50,547 bases of DNA from Paludibacteraceae bacterium (GCA_024399545.1 JAKSNS010000018.1:1-50547); one strand, 5' to 3'; shown: positions 35,577 through 45,833, counted from the stretch's first letter. Notes: a model not told the origin generated them from the letters alone. Numbers and translations: made by a program.

Positions 35577-36430
35577 TTACTATCTTCGGCATTAGCGATT
35601 TCAGATTCCATTTCCTGCACAAGACCATTGTACTCCTCTTTGTTACGATTGCGAATAACGGCGACGTATCTAACGGTGCCATAGTCAATTGCGAGGTTGA
35701 CGATGATATGGTTGAAGCCTTCGACGTGTTTATTCTTGTCTTTGCTGACACGGCCAATCAAGACATTCTCGGGGAAAATCGAGGAAAAAGAAGAGGTGAA
35801 TATACTGTCACCGGGTTTAGGGTGAACATGGGTAGGAAGTTCGTTGAGCGTGACACAATCCTTGCGACCACCTTCCCAAGCAATAAGCCCAAGTTGCTTG
35901 TTACTCATAATCTTAGCACTCACTTGGACGTTGGTGTTAATCAAAGGAAGGACAACGGCATAATGAGGGGCGACACTGCCAACAACACCGTAAGCACAAC
36001 CGTTGGCGACAACACCCATATCAACAGTAATACCATCGGCAGAGCCACGGTCGATGATGACATAATTCCTTGTGCCATTGATAGATTGGAAAATAATTCG
36101 CGCAGGCGTGTACTCGACATTGGCAGGAGTCAAGGCGCTGACGACAGAGTCACACTGTAGGCTATCAAAAACAGCACGCAGGCTGGCAAGTTCCTCGTTC
36201 AGTCGTGCGTTATCCTCGGCAAGTTGGCGGTTGGTCTGTTTAAGATAAAAATAATCAGCTATATCAGAGCCTATTGCAGCGAAATATGATTGGACGGTGA
36301 GCGAGTGACGTGCAATGACGGTACGTGAAAAATCATTCCGATTATACAATAAGGCAACAGCCACCATCTCAAGAATAATAAAGACGATGGTGGCAATGTG
36401 TTTTATCAGAAAATCGAATAGAATCTTCAC
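35573..36430 (-). CDS. mreC: Rod shape-determining protein MreC
   Basis: The 285-residue protein has one N-terminal membrane helix (residues about 10-28), a coiled coil (TNRQLAEDNARLNEELASLR, near 65-85) and the beta-rich MreC core with YVIIDRGSADGITVDMGVV, as in the family. It activates PBP2 from the periplasmic side. The start is 12 bases after mreB. Confidence 0.95.
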   Translation of the reverse strand: MKILFDFLIKHIATIVFIILEMVAVALLYNRNDFSRTVIARHSLTVQSYFAAIGSDIADYFYLKQTNRQLAEDNARLNEELASLRAVFDSLQCDSVVSALTPANVEYTPARIIFQSINGTRNYVIIDRGSADGITVDMGVVANGCAYGVVGSVAPHYAVVLPLINTNVQVSAKIMSNKQLGLIAWEGGRKDCVTLNELPTHVHPKPGDSIFTSSFSSIFPENVLIGRVSKDKNKHVEGFNHIIVNLAIDYGTVRYVAVIRNRNKEEYNGLVQEMESEIANAEDSK

Positions 36431-36442
36431 GAGGCAATAGGA

Positions 36443-37468
36443 TTACTGTTTCTGGAGGAAGCGGAAACGGTCTATATTATTGAGTGCCTGGCAAGTACCA
36501 CGAGCAACAGCACGAAGAGGGTCTTCGGAGACTTTGAACTGGATTTGCATCTTCTCAGAGAAACGGCGAGCAAGGCCATGAAGCAAAGCACCACCACCAG
36601 AGAGCCATACACCGTTTTGCATAAGGTCGGAATAAAGCTCAGGCGGGGTATCCTCAAGAGCAGCCATGATAGCACTTTCGAGTTTGACGAGAGACTTGTC
36701 GAGGCAATGGGCAATCTCCTGATAAGATACAGGGACAGTCATAGGGAGAGAGGTGATACGGTTTGACCCCTGTACGCTTATATCCTCTGGTGCTTCATCA
36801 CCAAGGTCAGGCAAAGCCGCACCTACGGTTTTCTTGATAATCTCAGCAGTAGGTTCGCCGATTTTGAGGTTGTGCTGGCGGAACATATACTCAAGAATAT
36901 CGTCCGTAAAAGCATTACCCGCGACACGTATAGATTTGTCAGCGACTATACCGCCAAGTGAGATGACCGCAATCTCGGTAGTACCACCGCCAATGTCAAC
37001 TACCATGTTACCCTCTGGTTTCTCGATGTCAAGGCCAATACCAAGCGCAGCAGCCATAGGTTCAGGGATAAGATATACCTCACGACCACCAGCATGTTCG
37101 CTGGAATCACGAACGGCGCGCATCTCAACCTCGGTTGCTCCAGAAGGTATTCCCACAACCATACGAAGGGAAGGTGTAACGATGCGGCGGCTATGAGGGA
37201 TGAGGTCAATCATACCACGAATCATAAGCTCGGCAGCCTGGAAATCAGCGATAACGCCATCACGAAGAGGACGGATTGTCTTGATATTCTTAGGGGTACG
37301 ACCCTCCATAAGGGCAGCCTGCTTACCGATTGCCTCAAGTTTGTTAGTCATGACATCAATAGCGATGATGGATGGTTGGTCAACGACCATCTTACCTTTA
37401 TAGGTTATGATGGTATTGGCGGTACCAAGGTCAACCGCGATGTCTTCAGTAAATGAAAATAAACCCAT
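36443..37468 (-). CDS. mreB: Actin-like cell-shape protein MreB
   Basis: MreB forms membrane filaments that guide wall synthesis. Actin-fold motifs are intact: phosphate 1 DLGTANTIIT, phosphate 2 VVDIGGGTTEIAVISLGG, and adenosine loop LSGGGALLHG. The 341-residue length is standard. It leads the shape genes; the flippase gene ends 57 bases upstream in the same direction, so it may be read from the larger operon or from a promoter in that gap. Confidence 0.97.
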   Translation of the reverse strand: MGLFSFTEDIAVDLGTANTIITYKGKMVVDQPSIIAIDVMTNKLEAIGKQAALMEGRTPKNIKTIRPLRDGVIADFQAAELMIRGMIDLIPHSRRIVTPSLRMVVGIPSGATEVEMRAVRDSSEHAGGREVYLIPEPMAAALGIGLDIEKPEGNMVVDIGGGTTEIAVISLGGIVADKSIRVAGNAFTDDILEYMFRQHNLKIGEPTAEIIKKTVGAALPDLGDEAPEDISVQGSNRITSLPMTVPVSYQEIAHCLDKSLVKLESAIMAALEDTPPELYSDLMQNGVWLSGGGALLHGLARRFSEKMQIQFKVSEDPLRAVARGTCQALNNIDRFRFLQKQ

Positions 37469-37525
37469 ATTGTTGTTTTGTTTTATACTATATTAACTCG
37501 AGCAAATGCCCGTTTGCCATAAAAT

Positions 37526-39031
37526 TCAATGCCTGTGTGTTAGTTTCTTATATAGAGGGAGGGAGGTCAGTGGAAGATCCTTTTTCATCACGACTATACA
37601 GAAAATACAGAGGAGCAACGTGCGATACGCCATACGAAGGAAGAAGTTGTCGATATTCAGCAGAGTACCCGCCGCCCAAATCAACGCGGCGACAACGACA
37701 TACATGGCAATGCGTTTCAGTTGGTAGTCTATAGGATAGTAGTGTTGCCCCACGAAATAGCTGACCATCATCATAACGAAGTAGCATATAACAGAAGCCC
37801 ACACACAAGCCCAATAACTATAAAGCGGGATGAATATCAACTGAATGACAAACATAATGACAAAGCCCAAGGAAGATATGATAGCCCCCCAATAGGTTTT
37901 ATCGACAAGTTTGTACCATAAGGCAAGGTTATAGACAATCCCTTGGAACATATAGGAGATAAGAATCAACGGCACAATATCCATTCCTATACGGTAGTCC
38001 GAACGTAGAAGGAACTTGATTATGTCAAGATAAAAGACCATGGCAAGGAATATCAGCAAGGCGGTGATTATGAAATACTTCATAGCATCTGAATATGACT
38101 CCTTGCAATGTGAAGTGCCGTGTTTCTGGAAAACGAAAGGCTCGTAGGCATAGCGGAAAGCGTTGGTAAACATCATCATAATCATAGCCACCTTGAAGCA
38201 TGCGCCATAAATACCAAGTTGCTGCATAGCCTCGACTTTGTCAGGATAGACTATAGGGAAGAGGATTTTGTCAACCGTTTGATTCATAATCCCCACGATA
38301 CCAAGAAGAAGGATAGGTAGGCTGTAACGAAGCATCTTTCGGAGAAGCACGTTGTCGAAATCCAATTTAGGTTCAAGTACTGTTGGAAGAAGGAGCAAGG
38401 TGCAGAGGAAAGATGATATAAGGTTGGTTATGAAGATGTACTCTATGCCAAAGTCTGGACGGTAGCACCAATCAACGAGCCATGAGGCACTTGTCTCCAT
38501 AATCTTAGGGCAAAGGATGAGGAAGAAGATGTTACCAAAGATATTAATAGCTATGGAAATAAGTTTGAAAGCAGCGAATTTAATAGGTTTTTTCTTATAA
38601 CGCAAGTAAGCGAAAGGTATGCTGTCGAAAGCGTCAAGAGCCACGGTAATGCCCAACATTGCGATTATACTGGCGGATGCTCCACAGTCGAGCAACGTGA
38701 CAATGTCATTGCGGAAAAGAACTATCAGAATGGCGAAAAGCGTGGAAGATACGGCAAGCGAACATAGTGTGGTGCTATAGACGCGGTCAGAGAGCGTTTT
38801 GTCATCCTTGTGTTCGCTGGCGAAACGGAAGAAGCCAGTCTCCATGCCATAGGTGATTATGACAATAACGAGGGCAGTCCAAGCATAGAGGTTTGTGACA
38901 ATCCCGTATTGGCCTGAGTTCTGCAGCACGTAGGTGTACATAGGGACAAGCAGCCAGTTGAGGAACTTGCCGACTATGCTGCTAACACCGTAGATAGCAG
39001 TCTCTTTAGCCAATTGTTTCATTTCCGCCAT
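37526..39031 (-). CDS. Polysaccharide biosynthesis flippase (Wzx-like)
   Basis: The 501-residue protein has about twelve to fourteen membrane spans and the MOP/PST start typical of lipid-linked oligosaccharide flippases (LAKETAIYGVSSIVGKFLNW). It probably moves an undecaprenyl-linked repeat unit across the inner membrane, for O-antigen or capsule; the substrate cannot be told from sequence. It sits 12 bases after ruvB and upstream of mreB, not in the glycan export cluster at the right edge. Confidence 0.88.
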   Translation of the reverse strand: MAEMKQLAKETAIYGVSSIVGKFLNWLLVPMYTYVLQNSGQYGIVTNLYAWTALVIVIITYGMETGFFRFASEHKDDKTLSDRVYSTTLCSLAVSSTLFAILIVLFRNDIVTLLDCGASASIIAMLGITVALDAFDSIPFAYLRYKKKPIKFAAFKLISIAINIFGNIFFLILCPKIMETSASWLVDWCYRPDFGIEYIFITNLISSFLCTLLLLPTVLEPKLDFDNVLLRKMLRYSLPILLLGIVGIMNQTVDKILFPIVYPDKVEAMQQLGIYGACFKVAMIMMMFTNAFRYAYEPFVFQKHGTSHCKESYSDAMKYFIITALLIFLAMVFYLDIIKFLLRSDYRIGMDIVPLILISYMFQGIVYNLALWYKLVDKTYWGAIISSLGFVIMFVIQLIFIPLYSYWACVWASVICYFVMMMVSYFVGQHYYPIDYQLKRIAMYVVVAALIWAAGTLLNIDNFFLRMAYRTLLLCIFCIVVMKKDLPLTSLPLYKKLTHRH

Positions 39032-39043
39032 ATAGGTGGCTTT

Positions 39044-40048
39044 TTAGAACAGTGTTTGTTGTTTCACTATTGAACGTCCAAGGTGGGTAAACGCCTTTTC
39101 CGTAACTTCTCGTCCACGAGGGGTGCGTTTCAGGAATCCTTCTTTTATGAGGAATGGCTCATAGACCTCCTCTATCGTCCCTGCGTCCTCGCTCATAGCT
39201 GTAGCGATTGTCGTCAGTCCTACAGGTCCCCCACCAAACTTATCAATCATCGTGAGGAGTATCTTGTTGTCAATCTCGTCAAGCCCGAACTTGTCTATAT
39301 TTAATGCCTCGAGGGCGAAACATGCAATCTGGCGTTCTATACGCCCACTACCCTTGACTTGCGCAAAGTCGCGAACACGGCGAAGGAGTGCGTTGGCTAT
39401 ACGAGGCGTTCCACGGCTACGTCGTGCGATTTCGAGGGCAGCCTCCTCAACAATAGGGACATCCATTATAGATGCGGAACGTTTTATAATATCCACTATA
39501 ACATTCTCGTCATAATACTCAAAATGGCAGTTTATGCCAAACCTCGCACGAAGGGGGGCTGTTAGAAGTCCGCTTCGCGTAGTAGCCCCTATCAGGGTAA
39601 AAGGTTCAAGGTCAATCTGTACTGAACGCGCCGAAGGCCCCTTGTCAATCATAATGTCAATACGGTAATCCTCCATAGCGGAATAGAGGTATTCCTCGAC
39701 AATAGGGCTAAGGCGGTGGATTTCGTCAATGAACAGGACATCGTTACGCTCAAGCGAAGTCAGAAGCCCCGCAAGGTCACCAGGTTTGTCAAGCACAGGA
39801 CCAGACGTGAGTTTGAACCCCACGCCAAGTTCGTTTGCTATGATGTTACTAAGGGTAGTTTTGCCAAGGCCTGGAGGACCATGCAGCAATGTATGGTCAA
39901 GGCTTTCACCACGAATTTTTGCCGCCGCAACGAAAACACGAAGGTTCTCGACAATCTTGTCCTGTCCGCTGAAATCGCTGAAGGAGAGCGGACGAAGAGC
40001 CTTGTCAAGGTCGTTTTCGCGTTTTGGGTTGTGTATATCGTATTCCAT
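39044..40048 (-). CDS. ruvB: Holliday junction branch-migration helicase RuvB
   Basis: RuvB is the AAA+ motor that drives branch migration with RuvA. The 334 residues show [15 protein letters not shown], Walker [10 protein letters not shown] (57-65), Walker B FIDEIHRL, sensor 1 IGATTRSG, the arginine-finger region and the C-terminal winged helix ([17 protein letters not shown]). It overlaps the ABC ATPase stop by one base. ruvA is not adjacent. Confidence 0.97.
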   Translation of the reverse strand: MEYDIHNPKRENDLDKALRPLSFSDFSGQDKIVENLRVFVAAAKIRGESLDHTLLHGPPGLGKTTLSNIIANELGVGFKLTSGPVLDKPGDLAGLLTSLERNDVLFIDEIHRLSPIVEEYLYSAMEDYRIDIMIDKGPSARSVQIDLEPFTLIGATTRSGLLTAPLRARFGINCHFEYYDENVIVDIIKRSASIMDVPIVEEAALEIARRSRGTPRIANALLRRVRDFAQVKGSGRIERQIACFALEALNIDKFGLDEIDNKILLTMIDKFGGGPVGLTTIATAMSEDAGTIEEVYEPFLIKEGFLKRTPRGREVTEKAFTHLGRSIVKQQTLF

Positions 40049-40740
40049 TATTTCGTAACTTGGTGGAAGAGGTTTTCAATGCTGCCGTATTCTTCCAATA
40101 GTTGGTTTTTACTGCCAGATGCAACAATCCGCCCATGGTCAAGCAGTACAACTTCGTCACAAACGGCTTCCACCTCCTGCATTATATGCGTTGAGATAAT
40201 CACAAGGCGTTGCTCGCCAAGTCGTTTTATAAGTGTGCGTATCTCCACCAGTTGGTTAGGGTCAAGTCCCGTAGTAGGCTCATCAAGAATCAACAACCGA
40301 GGGTTGTGCATAATAGCGGCGGCAATACCCACACGCTGGCGGAAACCCTTGGAGAGTTGGGAGATACGTTTAAGGCACTCTGGTGTCAGTCCAACTTCGT
40401 CAATAACGTTTTCCACCCTTTGACGAATGTTGTCAAGTTTGTACATTCCACCGACGAACTCAAGATACTCCTTTACGAACATATCAAGGTAGAGTGGATT
40501 ATGTTCAGGAAGATAGCCGATTATTCGGGAAGTGGCGAGCGATGGCATCTCCCCGTCAACAAGCACCGAACCTTCGTCGGGGGAGATATACCCTGTGACA
40601 ATCTTCATAAGAGTGGATTTCCCAGCACCGTTAGGGCCAAGCAAACCGACAATCACACCTTTGTCGTAAGAGAGTGTAACTCCGTCAAGAACAAGCTGTT
40701 CGCCATACTTTTTCCTTATATTCCGAACTTCGAGAAGCAT
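40048..40740 (-). CDS. ABC transporter ATP-binding protein (GldA/CcmA-like)
   Basis: A 230-residue ABC ATPase with Walker [10 protein letters not shown] (35-43), Q-loop region, signature [14 protein letters not shown] (near 140), Walker [14 protein letters not shown] and H-loop THI. The sequence type resembles GldA and other ABC-2 exporter ATPases, but it is shorter than GldA and no permease is next to it. The substrate is unknown. It has a promoter (TAAATTTG, minus, 40771-40778) and probably starts the operon with ruvB, the flippase and the mre genes. Confidence 0.85.
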   Translation of the reverse strand: MLLEVRNIRKKYGEQLVLDGVTLSYDKGVIVGLLGPNGAGKSTLMKIVTGYISPDEGSVLVDGEMPSLATSRIIGYLPEHNPLYLDMFVKEYLEFVGGMYKLDNIRQRVENVIDEVGLTPECLKRISQLSKGFRQRVGIAAAIMHNPRLLILDEPTTGLDPNQLVEIRTLIKRLGEQRLVIISTHIMQEVEAVCDEVVLLDHGRIVASGSKNQLLEEYGSIENLFHQVTK

Positions 40741-40947
40741 ATCATCAAAGAGCTGTTTTTTGAACTTGCAAATTTATGAAAAATATTTGGCATATACAAC
40801 TAAATCGCTGAAAATTTCCTCACTTTTTTCCACAATTATTTTAGTCACTTGGTTCATCGCAATATCACATTTTTTTCGTAACTTCGCAAGACGCAACAAA
40901 CAAAGTCATTTGCGATATAAAGTTCTATAAATCAATACACTCGAAAA

Positions 40948-41946
40948 ATGAAGAAATTTCTTTTTGCCATAATAATATCGTCAATTATGGTGGCATGCTC
41001 ATCTCCTGAGCGCAGGGAGGCAAACATCGAAGGAAAGGATATGGAGTTCCACATTACGCGTTTCGACTCTCTTTTCTGGAATATTGACACAACGTGCGTG
41101 AACCGTGAGTTGCAAGTTTTGGACTCTCTCCACCCCGAAATCACGCGCATTTACGTTGAGAAAGTTATGCTGATGGGGTCTATAGATTCCGCAATGGCAG
41201 CTGTTGAGTACAAGAATTTCAGGAATTACCCTGCCGTTATTGACGTCTATACTTCGACACAAGAGGCGTACCAAGACATGAACGTCATTGAGGAAGAGTT
41301 GAAGTTAGGTTTGTTGAGGGCGCAAGTCTTTCTGCCTGGGCTGAAACTGCCTAAATTTTACACTCATATATCTTTCTTCAACCAAAACATCATCGTCGGC
41401 GATGGCTTCATTTCCTTGAGCATAGATAACTATATGGGCGAAAATTACTGCTTCTACGACAGCATCGGGATTTACTCATACCTCAAACGTAATATGAGAC
41501 GTGAAAAGATTGTCTCAGACTATCTTACGGCGATGTTATGCTCCGAATTTTTGACTAAAGCTAATGGCAATCTTTTGGACGATATGATTTATTACGGCAA
41601 GATACTGTATTGCGTTTCGTGTATGCTGCCAGACGAGGATGAGAGTGTGATAATGGGATATACGAACGAGCAGATGAAATGGGCTGAGGAGCATGAAAAA
41701 GATTTGTGGGGACAACTGGTTGAGACTCACATGATTTTCTCCGAGAATATCATCGACAAGACAAAGTTCCTTCACGATGGGCCTTTCACCCAACCATTTG
41801 GACAAGATTCCCCAGACAGGCTTGGGGCATACCTCGGTTGGCAAATCGTGAAGAGTTATATGAAGAATAACCAGGATGTCAGCATTATGCAGTTATTGCA
41901 AGAGACTGAAGGGCAGAAGATTCTAAAGCAATCAAGTTACAGGTGA
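40948..41946 (+). CDS. gldB: GldB-like lipoprotein
   Basis: The 332-residue protein has a lipoprotein signal ending in the lipobox MVACSS, so it is anchored in the envelope. The rest resembles GldB of gliding/T9SS Bacteroidota: the N-terminal HITRFDSLFWNID, the membrane-side acidic region and the C-terminal GAYLGWQIVKSYMKNN. GldB supports gliding in flavobacteria; its role in non-gliding Bacteroidales is not settled. It is divergent from the ABC gene, with a promoter-like TAACTTCG at 40879-40886, and overlaps the next gene. Confidence 0.75.
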   Translation: MKKFLFAIIISSIMVACSSPERREANIEGKDMEFHITRFDSLFWNIDTTCVNRELQVLDSLHPEITRIYVEKVMLMGSIDSAMAAVEYKNFRNYPAVIDVYTSTQEAYQDMNVIEEELKLGLLRAQVFLPGLKLPKFYTHISFFNQNIIVGDGFISLSIDNYMGENYCFYDSIGIYSYLKRNMRREKIVSDYLTAMLCSEFLTKANGNLLDDMIYYGKILYCVSCMLPDEDESVIMGYTNEQMKWAEEHEKDLWGQLVETHMIFSENIIDKTKFLHDGPFTQPFGQDSPDRLGAYLGWQIVKSYMKNNQDVSIMQLLQETEGQKILKQSSYR

Positions 41947-42371
41947 TGAAAGCGAGAGAGAAGTTGGAACGCTACCTGAAAGAGCATGAACTCAGGCAGA
42001 CTATGGAACGGTCCGCGATGTTGGATTTTATCATCCGGTTGGACGGCCATTTCAGCATAAGCACCCTGTTGGAGTATTTTGCGCCAACCAACCACATTTC
42101 TAAGATGAGCGTCTATCGTAATCTTGATTTGTTCCTGAAGGCAGACATCGTGGTTATGCACCCTTTCCCTGGCGACATGGTTATGTATGAATTGGCTGAA
42201 AGGGCTGAGACTCACTACCATAGGATATGCACGCAATGCGGGGCGGTTAAGGAGTTTCACGACACTAAAACCTCGAAATTGCTGAAAAGCCATAGATTCA
42301 AAGGTTTTACGATGACCACTAACCAAGTTTATATTTACGGCATCTGTTCAAAATGCAAAAAAAAGATATGA
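41946..42371 (+). CDS. Fur-family transcriptional regulator
   Basis: A 141-residue regulator with an N-terminal winged helix (LRQTMERSAMLDFI to SKMSVYRNLDLFLKADIV) and a C-terminal dimerisation domain with HYHRICTQCGAVKEFHD and a closing CSKC, forming a structural Cys4 zinc site. It may sense zinc, iron or peroxide; the class cannot be fixed from what is visible. ATG 41946 is chosen; ATG 41943 before it is possible and would overlap the gldB-like stop. It overlaps the peptidase gene. Confidence 0.9.
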   Translation: MKAREKLERYLKEHELRQTMERSAMLDFIIRLDGHFSISTLLEYFAPTNHISKMSVYRNLDLFLKADIVVMHPFPGDMVMYELAERAETHYHRICTQCGAVKEFHDTKTSKLLKSHRFKGFTMTTNQVYIYGICSKCKKKI

Positions 42372-43657
42372 GAAAGAGAATAATCCTACTTGTCGCAATT
42401 GCGGCACTTGCCGCAGGTGCAAACGCAAAGACGACGAAATTCGCAAAAATGCTGAAAGCTATCCCTGGCGTAACCTCGATAACAAAGATAGAATCCACGA
42501 GGTTTGGCGAACGTTACATTGTCACTTTCAGGCAATTCATCGACCATCGAGACACGGCCTTAGGCACTTTCGAGCAACGTGTAATAGTTGGTAACGTCCA
42601 CACTGACAGTGCGACAGTCTTTGTCACCGAAGGTTATTCCGCCTCTTACACCGAGAGGAAGGACTATAGGGAAGAGCTGTCAGACATCCTTAACGCCAAC
42701 AGCGTTATCATTGAGCATAGGTACTTCAACAAGTCAATACCTGTGGTCAAAGATAAGGAAAAATATTGGGATTACCTCACCACCTACAATGCCGCCACTG
42801 ACCACCACAGGATTGTCGAGGCTTTTCGTAAGCTTTACAAAGGAAAGTACATTGCCACAGGCGTGAGCAAAGGCGGTATTTGCGCAAACCTTTTCAGGGC
42901 ATATTATCCAGAGGACGTTGACGTTACCGTGCCTTACGTTGCCCCATTCTGCGATGGTGTTGAGGATAAAAAGATGTCAGAAGAAATCGTGAAGTACGGA
43001 AGTAGCGACGAGAGGGAATACCTAACTGAATATATGAGAAAAATGTTCGCACGCAGGGAGGAGTTCCTGCCTATGCTTCAAGAATACGTTGACAGCCTTG
43101 AGCTTCAGCCACGGGTTGAATTGGCTGAACTTTACGACTTGACCGTGCTTGACATGGAGATTGCCGTTTTGGCGAGGGGCGAGATAAAAAAGTTGCCTGA
43201 ATTGGACAAAGCCACGGATAAAGAGTTGTTCCGTGCGTTGGCTAAATACGGGTCACCAGAGGGTTTCACGCCTGCATACGACAATATGCCATACTATGTA
43301 CAGGCGGCAAAAGAACTTGGGCATTACGCCTACGACATCTCAAGGTTCGAAGGGCTTCTGAGCATACAAAGCACCGAGGAGTTCCTTAGAAGGTGCGCAT
43401 TACCCGAGGATTTCGATTTTGAATATGACCCAAGCACAAGGGAGATGGTCATAAAATTCCTGCAAAACACGGACTCACACATGTTGTTCATCTACGGTGA
43501 ATATGACCCTTGGACGGCTGTAGGCATAAAGGATTATGTAAGCAACCCTAACATCTATGTGATGGTAAACCCCGGCAATTGCCACAAGTCGAAGATTTGG
43601 AACTTCCCCGAAGAGATGAGGAATAAAATACTCTCTGTATTAAGAAGTTGGCTATAA
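42368..43657 (+). CDS. Secreted S37-family (PS-10) peptidase
   Basis: A signal peptide (MRKRIILLVAIAALAAGANA) leads to an alpha/beta-hydrolase of the S37 aminopeptidase family. The nucleophile lies in GVSKGG (Ser near 164), the acid in YGEYDPWTA (near 378) and the His in NPGNCHKSK (near 404). It probably trims tripeptides or similar from N-termini in the periplasm or outside. About 429 residues. ATG 42368 starts a cleaner signal peptide than ATG 42353; the latter overlaps fur more deeply. Confidence 0.88.
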   Translation: MRKRIILLVAIAALAAGANAKTTKFAKMLKAIPGVTSITKIESTRFGERYIVTFRQFIDHRDTALGTFEQRVIVGNVHTDSATVFVTEGYSASYTERKDYREELSDILNANSVIIEHRYFNKSIPVVKDKEKYWDYLTTYNAATDHHRIVEAFRKLYKGKYIATGVSKGGICANLFRAYYPEDVDVTVPYVAPFCDGVEDKKMSEEIVKYGSSDEREYLTEYMRKMFARREEFLPMLQEYVDSLELQPRVELAELYDLTVLDMEIAVLARGEIKKLPELDKATDKELFRALAKYGSPEGFTPAYDNMPYYVQAAKELGHYAYDISRFEGLLSIQSTEEFLRRCALPEDFDFEYDPSTREMVIKFLQNTDSHMLFIYGEYDPWTAVGIKDYVSNPNIYVMVNPGNCHKSKIWNFPEEMRNKILSVLRSWL

Positions 43658-43726
43658 GAATAAAGGTCTGTTGCATTTTTCGGAAAAAATATTGCAAAAA
43701 CTCTTTCGTATGTCAGAGTTTATTAG

Positions 43727-43734
43727 TAAATTTG
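43727..43734 (+). promoter_or_regulatory. -7 element before the BIG2 lipoprotein gene
   Basis: TAAATTTG followed by CA, 72 bases before the ATG at 43806. Confidence 0.55.
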
Positions 43735-43805
43735 CAGCGGAATAATGCGCTCCTATCTATAAGGAACAAAATAGAAACAAATAATAAACAAATAATTAAT
43801 TAACT

Positions 43806-44585
43806 ATGAAGAAAACACTTTTTATCTGCTTGAGCATCATAATGTTGGCTCTTGTTGGATGTAACAAAGACAAAAACACTTGGGGCAAACTCGAGGAAGG
43901 AAGCGTCACTATCGCAATTGGCGAAACCGTTAAATTGACCTTCGATGACAACGGAAACAAGCACCCACAGTGGTCGTCTGACGACGAATTCATCGCTACA
44001 GTCACCGAAAAAGGTGAGGTAACTGGTATGCACGTTGGTAAAACTACCGTTTACGTAAACCACCTTGCTTGCGAGGTTATCGTAATCGATGAGTACATTG
44101 GCTACCCACTCGACGAGCCATTCACGAATTGGAGCGTAAATGATTCCGTTGTTGAAAAATATGAGTTAAACCAGAGAGGTCTTGCTATTGCTGACAAAAC
44201 TTACGAATACATCTGCGACACTACAATTGACTCTACTACCCAAAAGCAAGTGATAGACACATTGTATTTCTACGTAAAAGTAGCAGAATACGACTATTCA
44301 GGTAGCTTTGAAGACATTATGGTTGACTATGCCACATACAACTATTCGTATAGCAAAGACAAGGCTGGCAATTTCTCAACACGCCTTGACAACTACGATT
44401 ACAGAATCGTAGAAGATTACGAAGATGATATTGAGGAAATCCTTGACAACCGTTATGCGAAATTGGAATCTGCGACAGGCTATGAGGCAGGTTACACTTA
44501 CAATGACATAAATGGCAAGGTATGCTACATCTACATAAAGATCGCTAATGGCAGTAAGCACCTTATCTTCACACAGAAGAAGTAA
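43806..44585 (+). CDS. Lipoprotein with a bacterial Ig-like (BIG2) domain
   Basis: A lipoprotein signal (LALVGCNK) is followed by a BIG2-type domain at about 30-100 (VTIAIGETVKLTF, WSSDDEFIATVTEKGEVTGM, HVGKTTVYV), and then an acidic, Tyr/Asp-rich C-terminal domain of unknown fold. It is probably anchored at the cell surface and binds a polymer or protein. It is monocistronic, with its own promoter and terminator. Confidence 0.85.
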   Translation: MKKTLFICLSIIMLALVGCNKDKNTWGKLEEGSVTIAIGETVKLTFDDNGNKHPQWSSDDEFIATVTEKGEVTGMHVGKTTVYVNHLACEVIVIDEYIGYPLDEPFTNWSVNDSVVEKYELNQRGLAIADKTYEYICDTTIDSTTQKQVIDTLYFYVKVAEYDYSGSFEDIMVDYATYNYSYSKDKAGNFSTRLDNYDYRIVEDYEDDIEEILDNRYAKLESATGYEAGYTYNDINGKVCYIYIKIANGSKHLIFTQKK

Positions 44586-44617
44586 GTAATAAATTAAAGG
44601 GTTAATGATACAAAGGT

Positions 44618-44652
44618 AGCCGCATTCTTTTTCAGGAATGCGGCTATTATTT
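44618..44652 (+). terminator. Terminator after the BIG2 lipoprotein gene
   Basis: AGCCGCATTC (44618-44627) pairs with GAATGCGGCT (44636-44645), followed by ATTATTTT. Confidence 0.85.
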
Positions 44653-44729
44653 TGCCGTTCCTAACCCCACAAAATAACAATCCATCTCTCATCAATATGG
44701 GTGGGAAAGGTTAAGACACATAAAAACCC

Positions 44730-44939
44730 ACCCCCAACTTTTCAGGTGAAATTATTGAAATTATTGAAATCGTATGCAAGCCGAAACCTCAAATGCGCAC
44801 ATAAATGTACACACAAACTCACAACACAAAAGAGCAAGCAAAGAGCAAGCCCTACCGTACCATAAAAAACAGAAAATCGTATAATGACTTCTCAAACGAT
44901 TTCAATAATTTCAATAATTTCACCTGAAAACTTGAGGGT
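44730..44939. repeat. MITE b, copy with inverted core
   Basis: ACCCCCAACTTTTCAGGTG with AAATTATTG units at the left is mirrored by CAATAATTTCACCTG and AAAACTTGAGGGT at the right. The core matches 29079-29288 in reverse complement (AAAGAGCAAGC, GCCCTACCGTACC). It is more divergent than the copies near 28-29 kb. Confidence 0.88.
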
Positions 44940-45060
44940 GGTTTTTCCTCCTGTTTTATCCTTTCCAACCATTATCTCGCATCATCTGCCACCGTTTTAC
45001 ATTTGTACACAAAATCAAGAAAAAACGCACCTTGCACAATCAAATTCAAACTAAATGCAA

Positions 45061-45101
45061 AAGAATGCGGGTTGGTAAAATATTTACCTACCCGCATTCT
45101 T
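45061..45101 (-). terminator. Terminator of the L28-L33-DUF4295 cluster
   Basis: AAGAATGCGGGT (45061-45072) pairs with ACCCGCATTCTT (45090-45101), continuing inward with GGTAAA/TTTACC. A/T runs on both sides permit use in either direction. Confidence 0.85.
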
Positions 45102-45147
45102 ATAATCCTTATCAGAAGCGCACCTTAGATTAATGCACTCTGCTTGA

Positions 45148-45300
45148 TTACTTCTTGAAATAGTCCTTAACGCCCTCGTTAAGAATCATCTCTTCCTGAA
45201 AGATATAAGCACCAGTCTTAGGAGACTTAACCATTTTAATCACTTTAGAATAGCCACGACCTTCACCTTTTTGAAGGGTAGCGACGGTTTTCTTTGCCAT
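45148..45300 (-). CDS. DUF4295 family small protein
   Basis: A 50-residue basic protein MAKKTVATLQKGEGRGYSKV..., continuing with VIKMVKSPKTGAYIFQEEMI. This matches the DUF4295 family found next to L33 and L28 across Bacteroidota, a probable lineage-specific ribosome-associated protein. It starts 15 bases after rpmG and ends before a shared terminator. Confidence 0.92.
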   Translation of the reverse strand: MAKKTVATLQKGEGRGYSKVIKMVKSPKTGAYIFQEEMILNEGVKDYFKK

Positions 45301-45315
45301 GTCTTAAGTCTTTAA

Positions 45316-45504
45316 TTATTTAATCTCGCGATGTACAGTGACACGGCGGAGAATAGGGTTATACTTCTTAAGTTCCAGACGACCTGGAGTGTTTTTACGG
45401 TTCTTCGTAGTGATATAGCGAGAAGTGCCTGGCATACCACTGTCCTTGTGTTCTGTACATTCAAGAATTACCTGTACACGAGCCTCTTTTGTTTTCTTTG
45501 CCAT
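45316..45504 (-). CDS. rpmG: 50S ribosomal protein L33
   Basis: The 62-residue protein [20 protein letters not shown] shows the L33 pattern ([23 protein letters not shown]). It lacks the four zinc cysteines of the C+ form. It sits 17 bases after rpmB in the cluster rpmB-rpmG-DUF4295. Confidence 0.96.
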   Translation of the reverse strand: MAKKTKEARVQVILECTEHKDSGMPGTSRYITTKNRKNTPGRLELKKYNPILRRVTVHREIK

Positions 45505-45521
45505 ACAATTTATCTCCTATA

Positions 45522-45785
45522 TTAAAGATCCAATACTTTAACGTCATTCCAGGTGCAATACCCTTTATTGACCGCATTTTTGAGGGCTGCATCAAGCCCC
45601 ATTTTGTTGATGGTTCGCAAACCAGCAGCTGAGATGTTGAGTCTTATCCAGCAATCCTGTTCTACATAGTAGAACTTCTTATGGAACAAGTTAACATCAA
45701 AAGAACGTTTAGTGCGACGTTTCGAGTGAGAAACGTTATTGCCGATCATCGCTCTTTTTCCGGTAATCTGACAAATCTTTGACAT
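45522..45785 (-). CDS. rpmB: 50S ribosomal protein L28
   Basis: The 87-residue protein [20 protein letters not shown], with [13 protein letters not shown] and VKLxIS-like [16 protein letters not shown], is typical L28. A promoter (TACCTTTG, minus, 45834-45841) lies about 50 bases upstream and starts the cluster. Confidence 0.96.
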   Translation of the reverse strand: MSKICQITGKRAMIGNNVSHSKRRTKRSFDVNLFHKKFYYVEQDCWIRLNISAAGLRTINKMGLDAALKNAVNKGYCTWNDVKVLDL

Positions 45786-45833
45786 TTTACTATTATATTA
45801 TTTTGTTTTACATTTCAGTCCAAAAAGCGGGTG

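Larger units (their letters stand above)
44586..45147. other. Intergenic region with a MITE and two terminators
   Basis: It contains the terminator at 44618-44645, MITE b copy 3 (44730-44939) and the terminator of the ribosomal cluster (45061-45101). No gene is seen. Confidence 0.75.
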